This document shows positions 8,477 to 15,994 of a DNA stretch of 64,000 bases, in pieces. The notes beneath the pieces are model-generated. The model saw nothing but the letters and a program-made list of their open reading frames with translations, did not search any database and had not been told where the DNA came from. The position numbers were made by a program, and so were the translations under genes. The stretch is from Actinacidiphila glaucinigra (GTDB taxonomy: Bacteria > Actinomycetota > Actinomycetes > Streptomycetales > Streptomycetaceae), in contig NZ_FZOF01000003.1 of NCBI RefSeq assembly GCF_900188405.1, positions 248,001 through 312,000 on the forward strand. The letters run 5' to 3'. Within the stretch, counting starts at the first letter, position 1. Every line of letters begins with the position of its first letter.

Positions 8477-9010
8477 ATGATGAACGACGGAATGTGGAGA
8501 GTGTTGAAACGGTCTTCCCGGGACGAAGCGGCGTCCGAGCTGTTCGCCGCCCTCTACCCGCGCCTGGCCGGCTGGTGCCGGCGGCTGGTCGACGACGACG
8601 AGACGGCCCACGAGATCGCCTCGGAGGCCTTCACCCGGCTGTGGGCGCGCTGGACGAGCGTGGACGAACCGCGCGGCTTCCTCTACGTCACCGCCGCCAA
8701 CATCGTGCGCGACCACTGGCGGAAGATGGAGCGCGAACGCCGGGCCATGCGGCGCGCCACCGCGGAGGTCCTCGTCGGCGGGCAGGGCGAGGGGCGCGAC
8801 GGGCAGACCGACCCCTCGGTGCGGATGCTCGTCCAGTCGCTGCCCGAGCGGCTGCGGGTGCCCATCCTGCTCTACTACTACGCCGACATGCCGGTCCGGG
8901 AGGTGGCGGCCGCGACGGGACGGAAGGAAGGAACCGTGAAGGCCGACCTCCACGCGGCCAGGGAAATGCTGCGAGCCGGACTGAGGAGAAGCCTTGATCA
9001 CACCCATTGA
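8477..9010 (+). CDS. ECF-type RNA polymerase sigma factor
   Basis: The 177-residue protein has sigma region 2 at about 18-80 (including 'ETAHEIASEAFTRLWARW' and 'ANIVRDHWRK') and a region 4 helix-turn-helix at about 118-170 ('LPERLRVPILLYYYADMPV' then 'REVAAATGRKEGTVKADL'). It lacks regions 1.1 and 3, as in extracytoplasmic function sigma factors. The next gene starts inside its 3' end and encodes a membrane protein, the usual position for an anti-sigma partner. Target genes cannot be read from the window, although the sortase pair just upstream is a candidate. Confidence 0.88.
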   Translation: MMNDGMWRVLKRSSRDEAASELFAALYPRLAGWCRRLVDDDETAHEIASEAFTRLWARWTSVDEPRGFLYVTAANIVRDHWRKMERERRAMRRATAEVLVGGQGEGRDGQTDPSVRMLVQSLPERLRVPILLYYYADMPVREVAAATGRKEGTVKADLHAAREMLRAGLRRSLDHTH

Positions 9011-9458
9011 CGGTCCGGACGAGGAACGCGACCCCGAGCTGAGCGCCCTGCTCGGGCCCGGCACGGTGCTCCTCGGGCCGCCGCCCGGCCGCTTCCGCGA
9101 GGTCCGCCGCGCGGCGGCGCGGCGCAGGCTGCTGCGGACGGCCGCGGGAGCCGGGGTCTCCCTGGCGGTGGCGGCGGTCGTCGCCGTACCCCTGCACCTG
9201 CTGTCCTCCCCGGGGCAGGGCCCCGCGGTCGGGCCGACCGTGCCCGCGGTGTCCGTCCCCCCGGCGGCCGACCCGCCGCCATCGCCGCACCCGACGACGT
9301 CCCCTGTCCCGGAGCCGTCCGAGAGCAGCGGCCCGGACCGCCGCACCGGCTCCCACGACCCTCGCCGCGCCGCGTCCACCGCCCGCCAGTCCCGGTCCGT
9401 CTCGGCCACCCCGCTCGGCGGCCCCGGGGCGGACTCCCCGGCCGGCCCGCGGCGCTGA
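8994..9458 (+). CDS. Membrane protein, probable anti-sigma partner
   Basis: A TTG at 8994 has GAGGAG five bases upstream and overlaps the sigma gene by 17 bases in another frame. The 154-residue product has an acidic N-terminus (about 1-40), a basic 'RRAAARRRLLR' stretch, one membrane span (about 51-72) and a long Pro/Ser/Arg-rich C-terminal tail outside the membrane. The topology and coupling fit an anti-sigma factor, but no zinc-binding HxxxCxxC motif is present and the cytoplasmic part is short. The role is therefore inferred from position. Confidence 0.65.
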   Translation: MITPIDGPDEERDPELSALLGPGTVLLGPPPGRFREVRRAAARRRLLRTAAGAGVSLAVAAVVAVPLHLLSSPGQGPAVGPTVPAVSVPPAADPPPSPHPTTSPVPEPSESSGPDRRTGSHDPRRAASTARQSRSVSATPLGGPGADSPAGPRR

Positions 9459-9531
9459 CCGGCGCCGACCGGCCCGGTGCGTGTCCGATTCGTTCAAGAC
9501 GGGCCGGGCGGTGCGCGCCTACGGTTGCGGC

Positions 9532-9924
9532 ATGACTCTTCGTTTCGATGTCGTCGAGATCGTCGTGGCCGACATGGCCGCCTCACTGGCCTTCTACCGC
9601 AGGCTGGGACTGGAGATCCCCGCCGGGGCGGAGGCGGAGCCGCACGTGGAGGCGGCGCTGCCCGGGGGGCTGCGGATCGCTTGGGACTCCGTGGAGATGG
9701 TCCGCTCCTTCGACTCCTCGTGGGAGCCGCCGCAGGGCGGTCACCGGATGGCGCTGGCCTTCACCTGTGACGGACCGGAGGAGGTGGACGCGACGTTCGC
9801 CGAGCTGACCGGGGCCGGGTACGCGGGACATCTGAAGCCCTTCGACGCGCCCTGGGGGATGCGGTACGCGGTGGTCCTGGACCCGGACGGGAACCCGGTC
9901 GACCTCTTCGCGCGGTTCTCCTAG
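9532..9924 (+). CDS. Glyoxalase/VOC-family protein
   Basis: The 130-residue protein is a single VOC-superfamily domain: 'VVEIVVADMAASLAFYRRLG' at the start and 'MRYAVVLDPDGNPVDLF' at the end are the two beta-alpha-beta-beta-beta halves. Such proteins bind or convert small molecules (dioxygenases, resistance binding proteins), and the substrate is not predictable here. A GTG at 9481 would extend the frame, but a -10-like TACGGT at 9520-9525 lies just before the ATG at 9532, so a leaderless mRNA starting at this ATG is more likely. It is followed by the large palindromic element, whose first hairpin can act as terminator. Confidence 0.85.
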   Translation: MTLRFDVVEIVVADMAASLAFYRRLGLEIPAGAEAEPHVEAALPGGLRIAWDSVEMVRSFDSSWEPPQGGHRMALAFTCDGPEEVDATFAELTGAGYAGHLKPFDAPWGMRYAVVLDPDGNPVDLFARFS

Positions 9925-9967
9925 CCGGGTACTCCGGGCGCCGGGCGCGACCTGAGCCGTCCGGGTT

Positions 9968-10509
9968 CGTCTTGCGCCCTTCGGGCGCAAAACTGCGGGC
10001 TGCGGACGGGAGGGTGGAGGGCCGGGCCTTCCCGGCGGCGTGCGGGTTGGCCGGTGGCGGGGGTTCAGGCTCCGGAGCGGGGCCGGTTGCTCGTACGGTC
10101 CCGGTCTCGTTGCCGTCCGCGCGTACAGATGGCCGGTTGCCACGCCCACCGTTCGTGGGTGGCGCGCCCGCCGTAACCGGCGTCTGCGGGTGCTTCCCCG
10201 ACATCGGGCCCTGTTCCGACGAACATGTCGGCGAAACAGAGCCCGATCTCCCGCAGACCGCCCAACAGCACCCCGAATCAGCCGCAGCCGCCGGTCACGG
10301 CGGGCGCGCCCACCACCAGGAGTAGGCGTGGAAGCGGCCATCCGCACCCGCGGACGGCAACGAGACACCCGCCAACCGAAACCCCACCCGCTGCGGAGCC
10401 CGAACCCCCACCACGCACCCACCCGCAAATCGCCGAGGAGAGCCGCCCCACCCTCCCCTCCGCAGCCCGCATCTTTGCGCCCGAAGGGCGCGAGACGGCG
10501 CGACAGCCG
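9968..10509. repeat. Large palindromic intergenic element, copy A
   Basis: Two arms of roughly 260 bp face each other around a central hairpin near 10201-10250 (ATCGGGCYCTGTT…AACAGAGCCCGAT). Both arms begin with a hairpin of the TTGCGCCC-TTC-GGGCGCAA type (9972-9990 on the left; near 10475-10493 on the right) followed by GCGGGCTGCGGA and share GTCTCGTTGCCGTCCGCG. The left arm is 'type 1' (contains CACCGTTCGTGGGTGG), the right is 'type 2' (contains TACTCCTGGTGGTGGG when reversed). The same pair recurs in opposite orientation at 30974-31608. It fills the gap between two convergent genes. Confidence 0.9.
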
Positions 10510-10562
10510 ACCCACCCAGCCGCGCTCACACACCACCCCGCCCCCCGCGCGAGCCCCGGCAC

Positions 10563-11240
10563 CTAGAGCAGTTCGCCGAGCGGGACGCCCGCGAGGGCGC
10601 GGACGTCGCGGGCCAGATGGGCCTGGTCGGCGTAGCCCGCGCGGACGGCGACGTCGACGAAGGCGTGGCCGTGCCGGGCCAGCTCAAGTGCGCGCTGCAG
10701 GCGCAGGATGCGGGCCAGGGTCTTGGGGCCGTAGCCGAAGGCGTCCAGGCAGCGGCGGTGGAGCTGGCGTTCGCTGAGCCCGGTGTCCTCCGCGACCGTG
10801 CCGACGCGGGCGCCGGCCGCCAGGCTCGCGGCGATCCCCGGGCCCCACGGGGACGTCGCGTGCCGGACGTCGCGCGCGAGCACCAGGGACTCCAGCGCGG
10901 CGGCGGGGTCGGCGGCCGCGGCCACACGTTCGGTGAGCCGGCGTGCCTCTGCGCCAGGCCACAGCGCGTCCAGCGGCACGCGGCGGTCGCGCAGTTCGTG
11001 CGCGGGCAGTCCGAACACGGCGGGCCCGACCCCGGGGGCGAAGCGCAGCCCCGCGTAGCGCGTGCCGGGCGGGCTGCCGGAGAGGTGGGCGGTGGTGTCG
11101 GGCCCCGCCGCGAAGAGCCCGGTGTCCTCGCCCCAGATCAGGTCGATGCAGCCGTCAGGCAGCACGCGGGCGGCCCCGGCAGCCGCCGTCTTCGTCCACA
11201 GCACGGCGCCCGGCACCGTCGAGGTCCGTTCCCGGTACAT
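10563..11240 (-). CDS. AraC-family transcriptional regulator
   Basis: The 225-residue protein has an N-terminal sensor-like domain ('RVLPDGCIDLIW' near 25-36, typical of the DUF6597-type N-terminus) and a C-terminal AraC double helix-turn-helix from about residue 140 ('VGTVAEDTGLSERQLHRRC' and 'FVDVAVRAGYADQAHLARDV'). The ATG at 11240 was chosen because the frame upstream has no homology and a CATGCT box lies close before it. It would act as a cytoplasmic DNA-binding regulator; neighbouring genes give no hint of its ligand or targets. Confidence 0.87.
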   Translation of the reverse strand: MYRERTSTVPGAVLWTKTAAAGAARVLPDGCIDLIWGEDTGLFAAGPDTTAHLSGSPPGTRYAGLRFAPGVGPAVFGLPAHELRDRRVPLDALWPGAEARRLTERVAAAADPAAALESLVLARDVRHATSPWGPGIAASLAAGARVGTVAEDTGLSERQLHRRCLDAFGYGPKTLARILRLQRALELARHGHAFVDVAVRAGYADQAHLARDVRALAGVPLGELL

Positions 11241-11284
11241 CGCTCCAGCATGACACCGGCCCCCGGCACCGCGGCGGGTCCGTG

Positions 11285-12445
11285 TCAGCCGCGCGGTCGC
11301 CTGCCGCCGTCCTTGCCTGAGGGGCGGCGGCCGCGCAGCCGGGACCGTACGTCCTCCGGCGGCAGGAAGCCCGCCCAGCGCTCGGGGAATTCGGCGGGCG
11401 GGTCCTCCGGGCCGACCTCGTCGTCCGGGCCGGACTCGAACGCGGCGCGGCGGGCGGCGGCCTCGGCGACGAGGTCGGCGGCGGCGCGTTCCCTGGCCCG
11501 GGCGTTCTCCTCGCGGGCGGCCGCGGTCTCGATCGAGGGCCACACCCGGTCGATGGCGGCGTTGACGGCCGCTCCGACGAGCACCGCGAAGGCCGACACG
11601 AAGATCCACAGCAGCACGGCGACGGGCGCCGCCAGCGAGCCGTAGATGGTCGGGCCCTCGACGGTCTGGGTGAGGTAGATGCGCAGCACGAAGCTGCCCA
11701 GGACCCACATCAGCAGGGCGACGGCCGCCCCCGGCATGTCCTCGTACCAGGGCGATCTCACCGGTACGGAGACGTGGTAGAGCGTGGTGAGGAACGCGAT
11801 CGACAGCAGGAGGACGACCGGCCAGTACAGTATCCGGATCACGGCCTCGCTCCATGGCAGGAACGACACCACCGCGTCCGGTCCGACGACCATCAGCGGC
11901 ATGACGACCGCGCCGATCACCAGGGCGACGATGTAGAGGAGCAGGGCCAGCAGCCGCGTCTTGACGATGCCGCGCCTGCCCTCCAGCCCGTACATGATCG
12001 TGATCGTGTCGACAAAGACGTTCAGCGCGCGCGATCCGGACCACAGGGCGATGACGAAGCCGATGGAGATCACGTCGGGCCGGCCGCCGCCGAAGACGTC
12101 GTCGACCAGCGGCCGCATCAGCTGGTCGACGCCCTTGTCGGACAGTACGGTCGCCGCGGCGTCGAGGATGTTGCGGCGGATGTTGTCGATCGTGTCGGTG
12201 CCGATGATCCCGTCGACGTAGCCGATGGCGCCGACGAGGCTCAGCAGCAGCGGCGGAAGCGACAGCAGCACGAAGAAGGCGGCTTCGGCGGCGAGTCCGG
12301 TGACGCGGTACTCCATGCAGGAGTCGACCGTGTCCTTGAGCAGCAGCCAGCCCACCTTGCGCTTGGACACGTTCCGGTAGAGGGCCCGCGCCCGGTGGAG
12401 ACGGCCTCGCCTGGGCCGCTCGGGTGTTTCGTCTGCTGCCTGCAC
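11285..12445 (-). CDS. YihY/BrkB-family inner membrane protein
   Basis: The 386-residue protein carries six membrane segments between about 40 and 300 and the family's opening block 'VDSCMEYRVTGLAAEAAFF' (about 35-53). The C-terminal 85 residues are charged and coiled-coil-like, then Pro-rich. YihY/BrkB proteins are widespread and were once called ribonuclease BN; their real role is unsettled. The GTG at 12445 gives the N-terminus 'MQAADETPERP', typical of streptomycete members. It is divergent from the acyl-CoA dehydrogenase gene with only 18 bp between the two start codons. Confidence 0.88.
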   Translation of the reverse strand: MQAADETPERPRRGRLHRARALYRNVSKRKVGWLLLKDTVDSCMEYRVTGLAAEAAFFVLLSLPPLLLSLVGAIGYVDGIIGTDTIDNIRRNILDAAATVLSDKGVDQLMRPLVDDVFGGGRPDVISIGFVIALWSGSRALNVFVDTITIMYGLEGRRGIVKTRLLALLLYIVALVIGAVVMPLMVVGPDAVVSFLPWSEAVIRILYWPVVLLLSIAFLTTLYHVSVPVRSPWYEDMPGAAVALLMWVLGSFVLRIYLTQTVEGPTIYGSLAAPVAVLLWIFVSAFAVLVGAAVNAAIDRVWPSIETAAAREENARARERAAADLVAEAAARRAAFESGPDDEVGPEDPPAEFPERWAGFLPPEDVRSRLRGRRPSGKDGGRRPRG

Positions 12446-12463
12446 GCGCCTACCGTAACCGTC
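12446..12463. promoter_or_regulatory. Compact divergent leaderless promoter
   Basis: Only 18 bp separate the GTG of the YihY gene from the ATG of the acyl-CoA dehydrogenase gene. The sequence reads CGCCTACCGTAACCGTC: TACCGT lies 8 bases before the + strand ATG and TACGGT, on the other strand, 6 bases before the GTG. Both are good -10 boxes for leaderless transcripts. Any -35 elements would lie inside the opposite coding regions. Confidence 0.6.
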
Positions 12464-14098
12464 ATGAGTCCCCCCACACACACCGTGACCAACCAGCCTC
12501 CGCCCCTGGTCGGGTATGACGTGTACGCCGCCGACGCCGCGCTGGTGGAGGGGGTGGCGCGGCACGTCGCGCCCGAGCTCCGGGAGGAGGTCGACCGTGA
12601 GCTCGGCGAACTCGGCCGGGTCGCCGGTTCGGCGCAGGCGCGAGGATGGGCGGAGGCCGCCGACGCCCATCCGCCGGTGCTGCGCACCCACGACCGGTAC
12701 GGGCACCGGATCGACGAGGTCGAGTTCCACCCGGCCTGGCACCGGCTGCTGGGGCGGGCGGTCTCGTCCGGGCTGACCGACGCGTGGTCCCGCCCCGCCG
12801 GTCACCTTCGGCGCGCGGCGGGTTTCCTGGTGTGGTCGCAGGCGGAGGCCGGGCACGGCTGCCCGGTGTCGATGACGCACGCCGCGGTGCCGGCGCTGCG
12901 GGCGGACCCGGCGCTGGCCGCGGAGTGGGAGCCCCGGCTGGGGTCGCGGGTGTACGACCCGCGGCTGGTCGCCCCGGGGGACAAGCCCGGGGCGCTGTTC
13001 GGGATGGGGATGACCGAGAAGCAGGGCGGCTCGGACGTGCGGGCCACCACCACGCGCGCGGAGCCGCTGGCGGAGGAGGGCGCCTATCTGCTCACCGGCC
13101 ACAAGTGGTTCTGCTCGGCGCCGATGTCGGACGCCTTCCTGGTGCTGGCGCAGGCACCCGGCGGGCTGACCTGCTTCCTGCTGCCGCGGGTGCTGCCGGA
13201 CGGCTCGCGCAACGTCTTCCTGATCCAGCGGCTCAAGGACAAGCTGGGCAACCGCTCCAACGCCTCGGCGGAGGTGGAGTTCGACGGCACGTGGGCGCGC
13301 CGGGTCGGCGAGGAGGGGCGCGGGATCGCGACCATCATCGAGATGGTGTCGGCCACCCGGCTGGACTGCGCGACCGGTTCGGCGGCGCTGATGCGGCAGG
13401 CGGTGGCGCAGGCGGTGCACCACGCGGAACACCGCAGCGCGTTCGGCGGGCCGCTGGTCGACAAGCCGCTGATGCGGAACGTCCTGGCGGACCTGGCGCT
13501 GGAGTCGGAGGCGGCGACCACGACCGTGCTGCGGCTGGCGGCGGCGTACGACGCGGACGACGAGCAGGAGCGGCACTTCCGGCGGCTGGCGGTGGCGGTC
13601 TCCAAGTACTGGGTCACCAAGCGCTGCGCGCCGCTGGTGGCCGAGGCGCTGGAGTGCCTGGGCGGCAACGGCTACGTGGAGGAGTCGGGGCTGCCGCGGC
13701 TGTTCCGGGAGTCGCCGCTGAACTCCGTGTGGGAGGGCTCGGGCAACGTGCAGGCCCTGGACGTGCTGCGGGTGCTGCAGCGCGAGCCGCGGGCGCTGAA
13801 CGCCTTCCTGGGCGAGATCGGCCGGGCGCGCGGCGCGGACCACCGGCTGGACGGCGCGATCACGTCGCTGCTGACGGAACTGGCGGATCTGGAGGGCGTC
13901 GAGGCGCGGGCGCGCCGGGTGGTGGAGCGCATGGCGCTGGTGCTGCAGGGCTCGCTGCTGGTGCGGTTCGCCCCGGTGGAGGTCTCGGACGCCTTCTGCG
14001 CCTCGCGGCTGGGCGGGGACTGGGGGGCGACCTTCGGCACGCTGCCGCGCGGCCTGGACCTGGCGGCGATCGTGGAGCGGGCACAGCCGCGGGAGTGA
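12464..14098 (+). CDS. Acyl-CoA dehydrogenase, AidB-like
   Basis: The 544-residue flavoprotein has the acyl-CoA dehydrogenase core with 'FGMGMTEKQGGSDVRATTT' (about 185-203, flavin contact) and 'ECLGGNGYVEESGLPRLFRE' (about 402-421). The extra length at both ends and the N-terminal 'YDVYAADAALVEGVARHV' block match the AidB branch rather than short beta-oxidation enzymes. AidB of E. coli is linked to the adaptive response to alkylation; streptomycete members are usually annotated only as acyl-CoA dehydrogenase. Expected cofactor is FAD. No other alkylation-response gene is nearby. An 11-bp stem terminator follows. Confidence 0.87.
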   Translation: MSPPTHTVTNQPPPLVGYDVYAADAALVEGVARHVAPELREEVDRELGELGRVAGSAQARGWAEAADAHPPVLRTHDRYGHRIDEVEFHPAWHRLLGRAVSSGLTDAWSRPAGHLRRAAGFLVWSQAEAGHGCPVSMTHAAVPALRADPALAAEWEPRLGSRVYDPRLVAPGDKPGALFGMGMTEKQGGSDVRATTTRAEPLAEEGAYLLTGHKWFCSAPMSDAFLVLAQAPGGLTCFLLPRVLPDGSRNVFLIQRLKDKLGNRSNASAEVEFDGTWARRVGEEGRGIATIIEMVSATRLDCATGSAALMRQAVAQAVHHAEHRSAFGGPLVDKPLMRNVLADLALESEAATTTVLRLAAAYDADDEQERHFRRLAVAVSKYWVTKRCAPLVAEALECLGGNGYVEESGLPRLFRESPLNSVWEGSGNVQALDVLRVLQREPRALNAFLGEIGRARGADHRLDGAITSLLTELADLEGVEARARRVVERMALVLQGSLLVRFAPVEVSDAFCASRLGGDWGATFGTLPRGLDLAAIVERAQPRE

Positions 14099-14184
14099 GG
14101 GGCGGGTGCGGCGGCGGTCCGCCCGTGGTCCCGGCGGAAGGACCGGGACCCTCGGGGAAACGTTCCGCCGCCGCGCCGCACTGA

Positions 14185-14214
14185 GGGTGGTGCCGCGCCG
14201 ACTCGGCACCACCC
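14185..14214 (+). terminator. Hairpin terminator after the acyl-CoA dehydrogenase
   Basis: GGGTGGTGCCG at 14185-14195 pairs perfectly with CGGCACCACCC at 14204-14214 over an 8-base loop, 86 bp after the stop codon. Confidence 0.8.
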
Positions 14215-14301
14215 CCGGTCTCGCGTCACCGTCGCACGGATTCAGGGTTCCGTACGAGTAGCGTGATGCGCCGTCACTGTCCGTCGAGTGCGCGCATATT
14301 C

Positions 14302-14312
14302 GCAACCGTTGC
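14302..14312. promoter_or_regulatory. GCAACCGTTGC palindrome, possible operator
   Basis: A perfect palindrome GCAAC-C-GTTGC is followed 6 bases later by a further AGTTGCAAG half-site. It lies about 145 bp upstream of the GAF regulator start and could be an autoregulatory site. No protein is known to bind it from this sequence alone. Confidence 0.4.
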
Positions 14313-14454
14313 AGACAGTTGCAAGGTATTGGCCGGATATCCCACCGGAGGGACCGGCCCGACGGCACCATATGCACATGGTGTGGCAGCGGAGAAACGG
14401 CGCGGCCACTGCCGGGGCGCACAAAGCGCGGCGCACACGGACGCGGGGAGCACC

Positions 14455-15747
14455 ATGAGCCAGGTTCCGATCGACGCACGGTCGTTGTCGGTCCAGTCCG
14501 TCCAGGAACCGCGTCGTTCCGCACGGCTGCTGGCCGGCATGCGGGACGCCGCGCTGGGCGGCGGATCGGGTGGCACCGAGGCCAGACCGGTCATCCAGGA
14601 CTCCTGGCGGCGCGCCCTGGACCTCGGCGTCGACCCCGACAACGGCAGTCACGCCGGCATGCTGACCGCCGACGAGATCGAGGTGCGCAGGCGCCGCACC
14701 CCGCTGGGCGACGTCATGCCCGCGCTGCGCGACGGCCTGGTCTCGGTCGCCGACGAGGCCCGGCACATCATGGTGGTCACCGACGCCGAGGGGCGGCTGC
14801 TGTGGCGGGACGGCAGTCTGGCCGTCCGCAGGAGCGCGGACCGGCTCGGCTTCTCGGAGGGCGCCTCGTGGTCGGAGGAGGCCGTCGGCACCAACGCGAT
14901 CGGCACCGCCCTGGTCACCGGGCGGCCGGTGCAGGTGCACTCCTCCGAGCACTTCGTACGGGTGCACCACCAGTGGACCTGCGCCGCGGCACCGCTCATA
15001 GACCCGCGCGACGGTCGGCTGCTGGGCGCGGTGGACGTCAGCGGGCCCGCGGCCGGCATGCACCCCGCGGTGCTGTCGCTGGTGACGGCGGTGACCAAGG
15101 TCGCCGAGGCCGAACTGCGCAGCCTGCACTGGGCGGCCGTGGACCGGCTGCGCTCGGTCTCCGCCCCGCTGCTCGCCCGGATGCCGGGCCGGGCGGCGGT
15201 CGTCGACCCCAACGGCTGGACGGCCGCCGTGACCGGGATGCCCCCGGTGGAACGGATCACGCTGCCCGCCGCGCCGAGCGCCGGGCGCACCTGGGTGCCC
15301 GCGCTGGGCACCTGCACCCTGGAGCCCCTCCCGGGCGGCTGGCTGGTGCGGGTCGTCCCGCCGGAGGAGGTGGCGCCCGGGGCCGGGCACGTCGTGCTGG
15401 ACCTCGGCCGGCCCCGTACGTGGACGGTGAGCGTCTCCGGTGCGGCCGGCGGCTGGTCGCAGGAGCTCAGCCCGCGCCACGCCGAACTGCTCTTCGTGCT
15501 GGCCCTGCACCGGGACGGCCGAAGCGCCGCGGAACTGGCCGGCGACCTGTTCGGCGACCCCTCCCGCACGGTGACGGTGCGCGCCGAGATGTCCCGCCTG
15601 CGCCGCACCCTGGCCGGGGTGCTCGACCACCGTCCCTACCGCTTCGCCGACGGCGTCGAGGTCGCGGTGGTGCGCCCCGCCCATCCCGCGGACCTGCTGC
15701 CGCACTCGACGGCGCCGGCGGTGCGCGCGGCGCGCTTCGGGACGTGA
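14455..15747 (+). CDS. GAF-domain transcriptional regulator
   Basis: The 430-residue protein begins with a segment like the N-terminus of AcoR-type regulators ('VIQDSWRRALDLGVDPD', about 44-60) and a GAF domain (about 90-220) with the hallmark 'SWSEEAVGTNAIGTALVTG'. The C-terminal third (about 325-420) has 'SPRHAELLFVLALHRDGRS' and 'VTVRAEMSRLRRTLAGVL', which looks like a winged helix DNA-binding domain. There is no AAA+ sigma-54 domain, as expected because Streptomyces lacks sigma-54. In related genomes such proteins sit near aldehyde or alcohol dehydrogenase genes; none is adjacent here. The ATG at 14455 has GGGGAG upstream. Confidence 0.82.
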   Translation: MSQVPIDARSLSVQSVQEPRRSARLLAGMRDAALGGGSGGTEARPVIQDSWRRALDLGVDPDNGSHAGMLTADEIEVRRRRTPLGDVMPALRDGLVSVADEARHIMVVTDAEGRLLWRDGSLAVRRSADRLGFSEGASWSEEAVGTNAIGTALVTGRPVQVHSSEHFVRVHHQWTCAAAPLIDPRDGRLLGAVDVSGPAAGMHPAVLSLVTAVTKVAEAELRSLHWAAVDRLRSVSAPLLARMPGRAAVVDPNGWTAAVTGMPPVERITLPAAPSAGRTWVPALGTCTLEPLPGGWLVRVVPPEEVAPGAGHVVLDLGRPRTWTVSVSGAAGGWSQELSPRHAELLFVLALHRDGRSAAELAGDLFGDPSRTVTVRAEMSRLRRTLAGVLDHRPYRFADGVEVAVVRPAHPADLLPHSTAPAVRAARFGT

Positions 15748-15800
15748 GGGCGCGGAGCCGACGGGCCGCGGCAGCGAGCCGGGGACCCGCCGGGCCCGCG

Positions 15801-15975
15801 AGGTCGTGTCGTCAAAGTGGCTCCGGCCGCCCGGAGGGCGGGCCCCGCGCCGTCTGGTGCGGTGCATCGCAAGGCGGAGAATCGTCCTCGTAGTGGGCTA
15901 CTCGGGCGATTCGACAACGCAGCGAGGGGCCGTGCCAGGCGGCGCGGGGCAGGAGGGACTTCGACGACAGGGCCG
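15801..15975. mobile_element. 175-bp MITE-like repeat, copy 1 (decayed end)
   Basis: This element starts AGGTCGTGTCGTCAAA and is nearly the same, base for base and in length, as the copy at 16572-16746. It contains TGGTGCGGTGCATCGCAAGG and an inner imperfect palindrome around TCGTAGTGGGCTACTCGG. The right terminal repeat has decayed (TTCGACGACAGGGCCG instead of TTTGACGACACGGCCT). It encodes nothing and lies directly upstream of the GNAT gene. Confidence 0.85.
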
Positions 15976-15987
15976 AGGCCGCAGAAT
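15959..15987 (+). promoter_or_regulatory. Possible promoter partly formed by MITE copy 1
   Basis: TTCGAC at 15959-15964, the decayed MITE end, and CAGAAT at 15982-15987 are separated by 17 bases, the optimal spacing for a sigma-70-type promoter. The CAGAAT box lies 7 bases before the ATG at 15995, which suits a leaderless mRNA. In the intact repeat the same position reads TTGACG, close to the consensus -35. Confidence 0.4.
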
Positions 15988-15994
15988 GTGGCGC

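Larger units (their letters stand above)
14099..14454. other. Gap before the GAF regulator with terminator and palindrome
   Basis: This 356-bp gap contains the dehydrogenase terminator (14185-14214), an AT-richer region around 14290-14350 with GTTGCA motifs in both orientations, and AT-rich spots such as CATATTCG and CATATGCACATG that may be the promoter for the regulator gene at 14455. No coding frame is convincing. Confidence 0.6.

Noticed and set aside
9968-10509. Short ORFs inside the large palindromic elements (for example ones reading APFGRKEAG or STPTPGGGRARRD)
   Set aside because: Similar peptides appear in both copies only because the DNA is repeated; indels shift the frames and there are no ribosome sites.
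11285-14524. Very long minus-strand frame (1079 codons)
   Set aside because: Only the part below 12445 is coding (YihY). The rest lies opposite the acyl-CoA dehydrogenase and is an Arg/Pro/Gln-rich frame shadow produced by GC-rich third positions.
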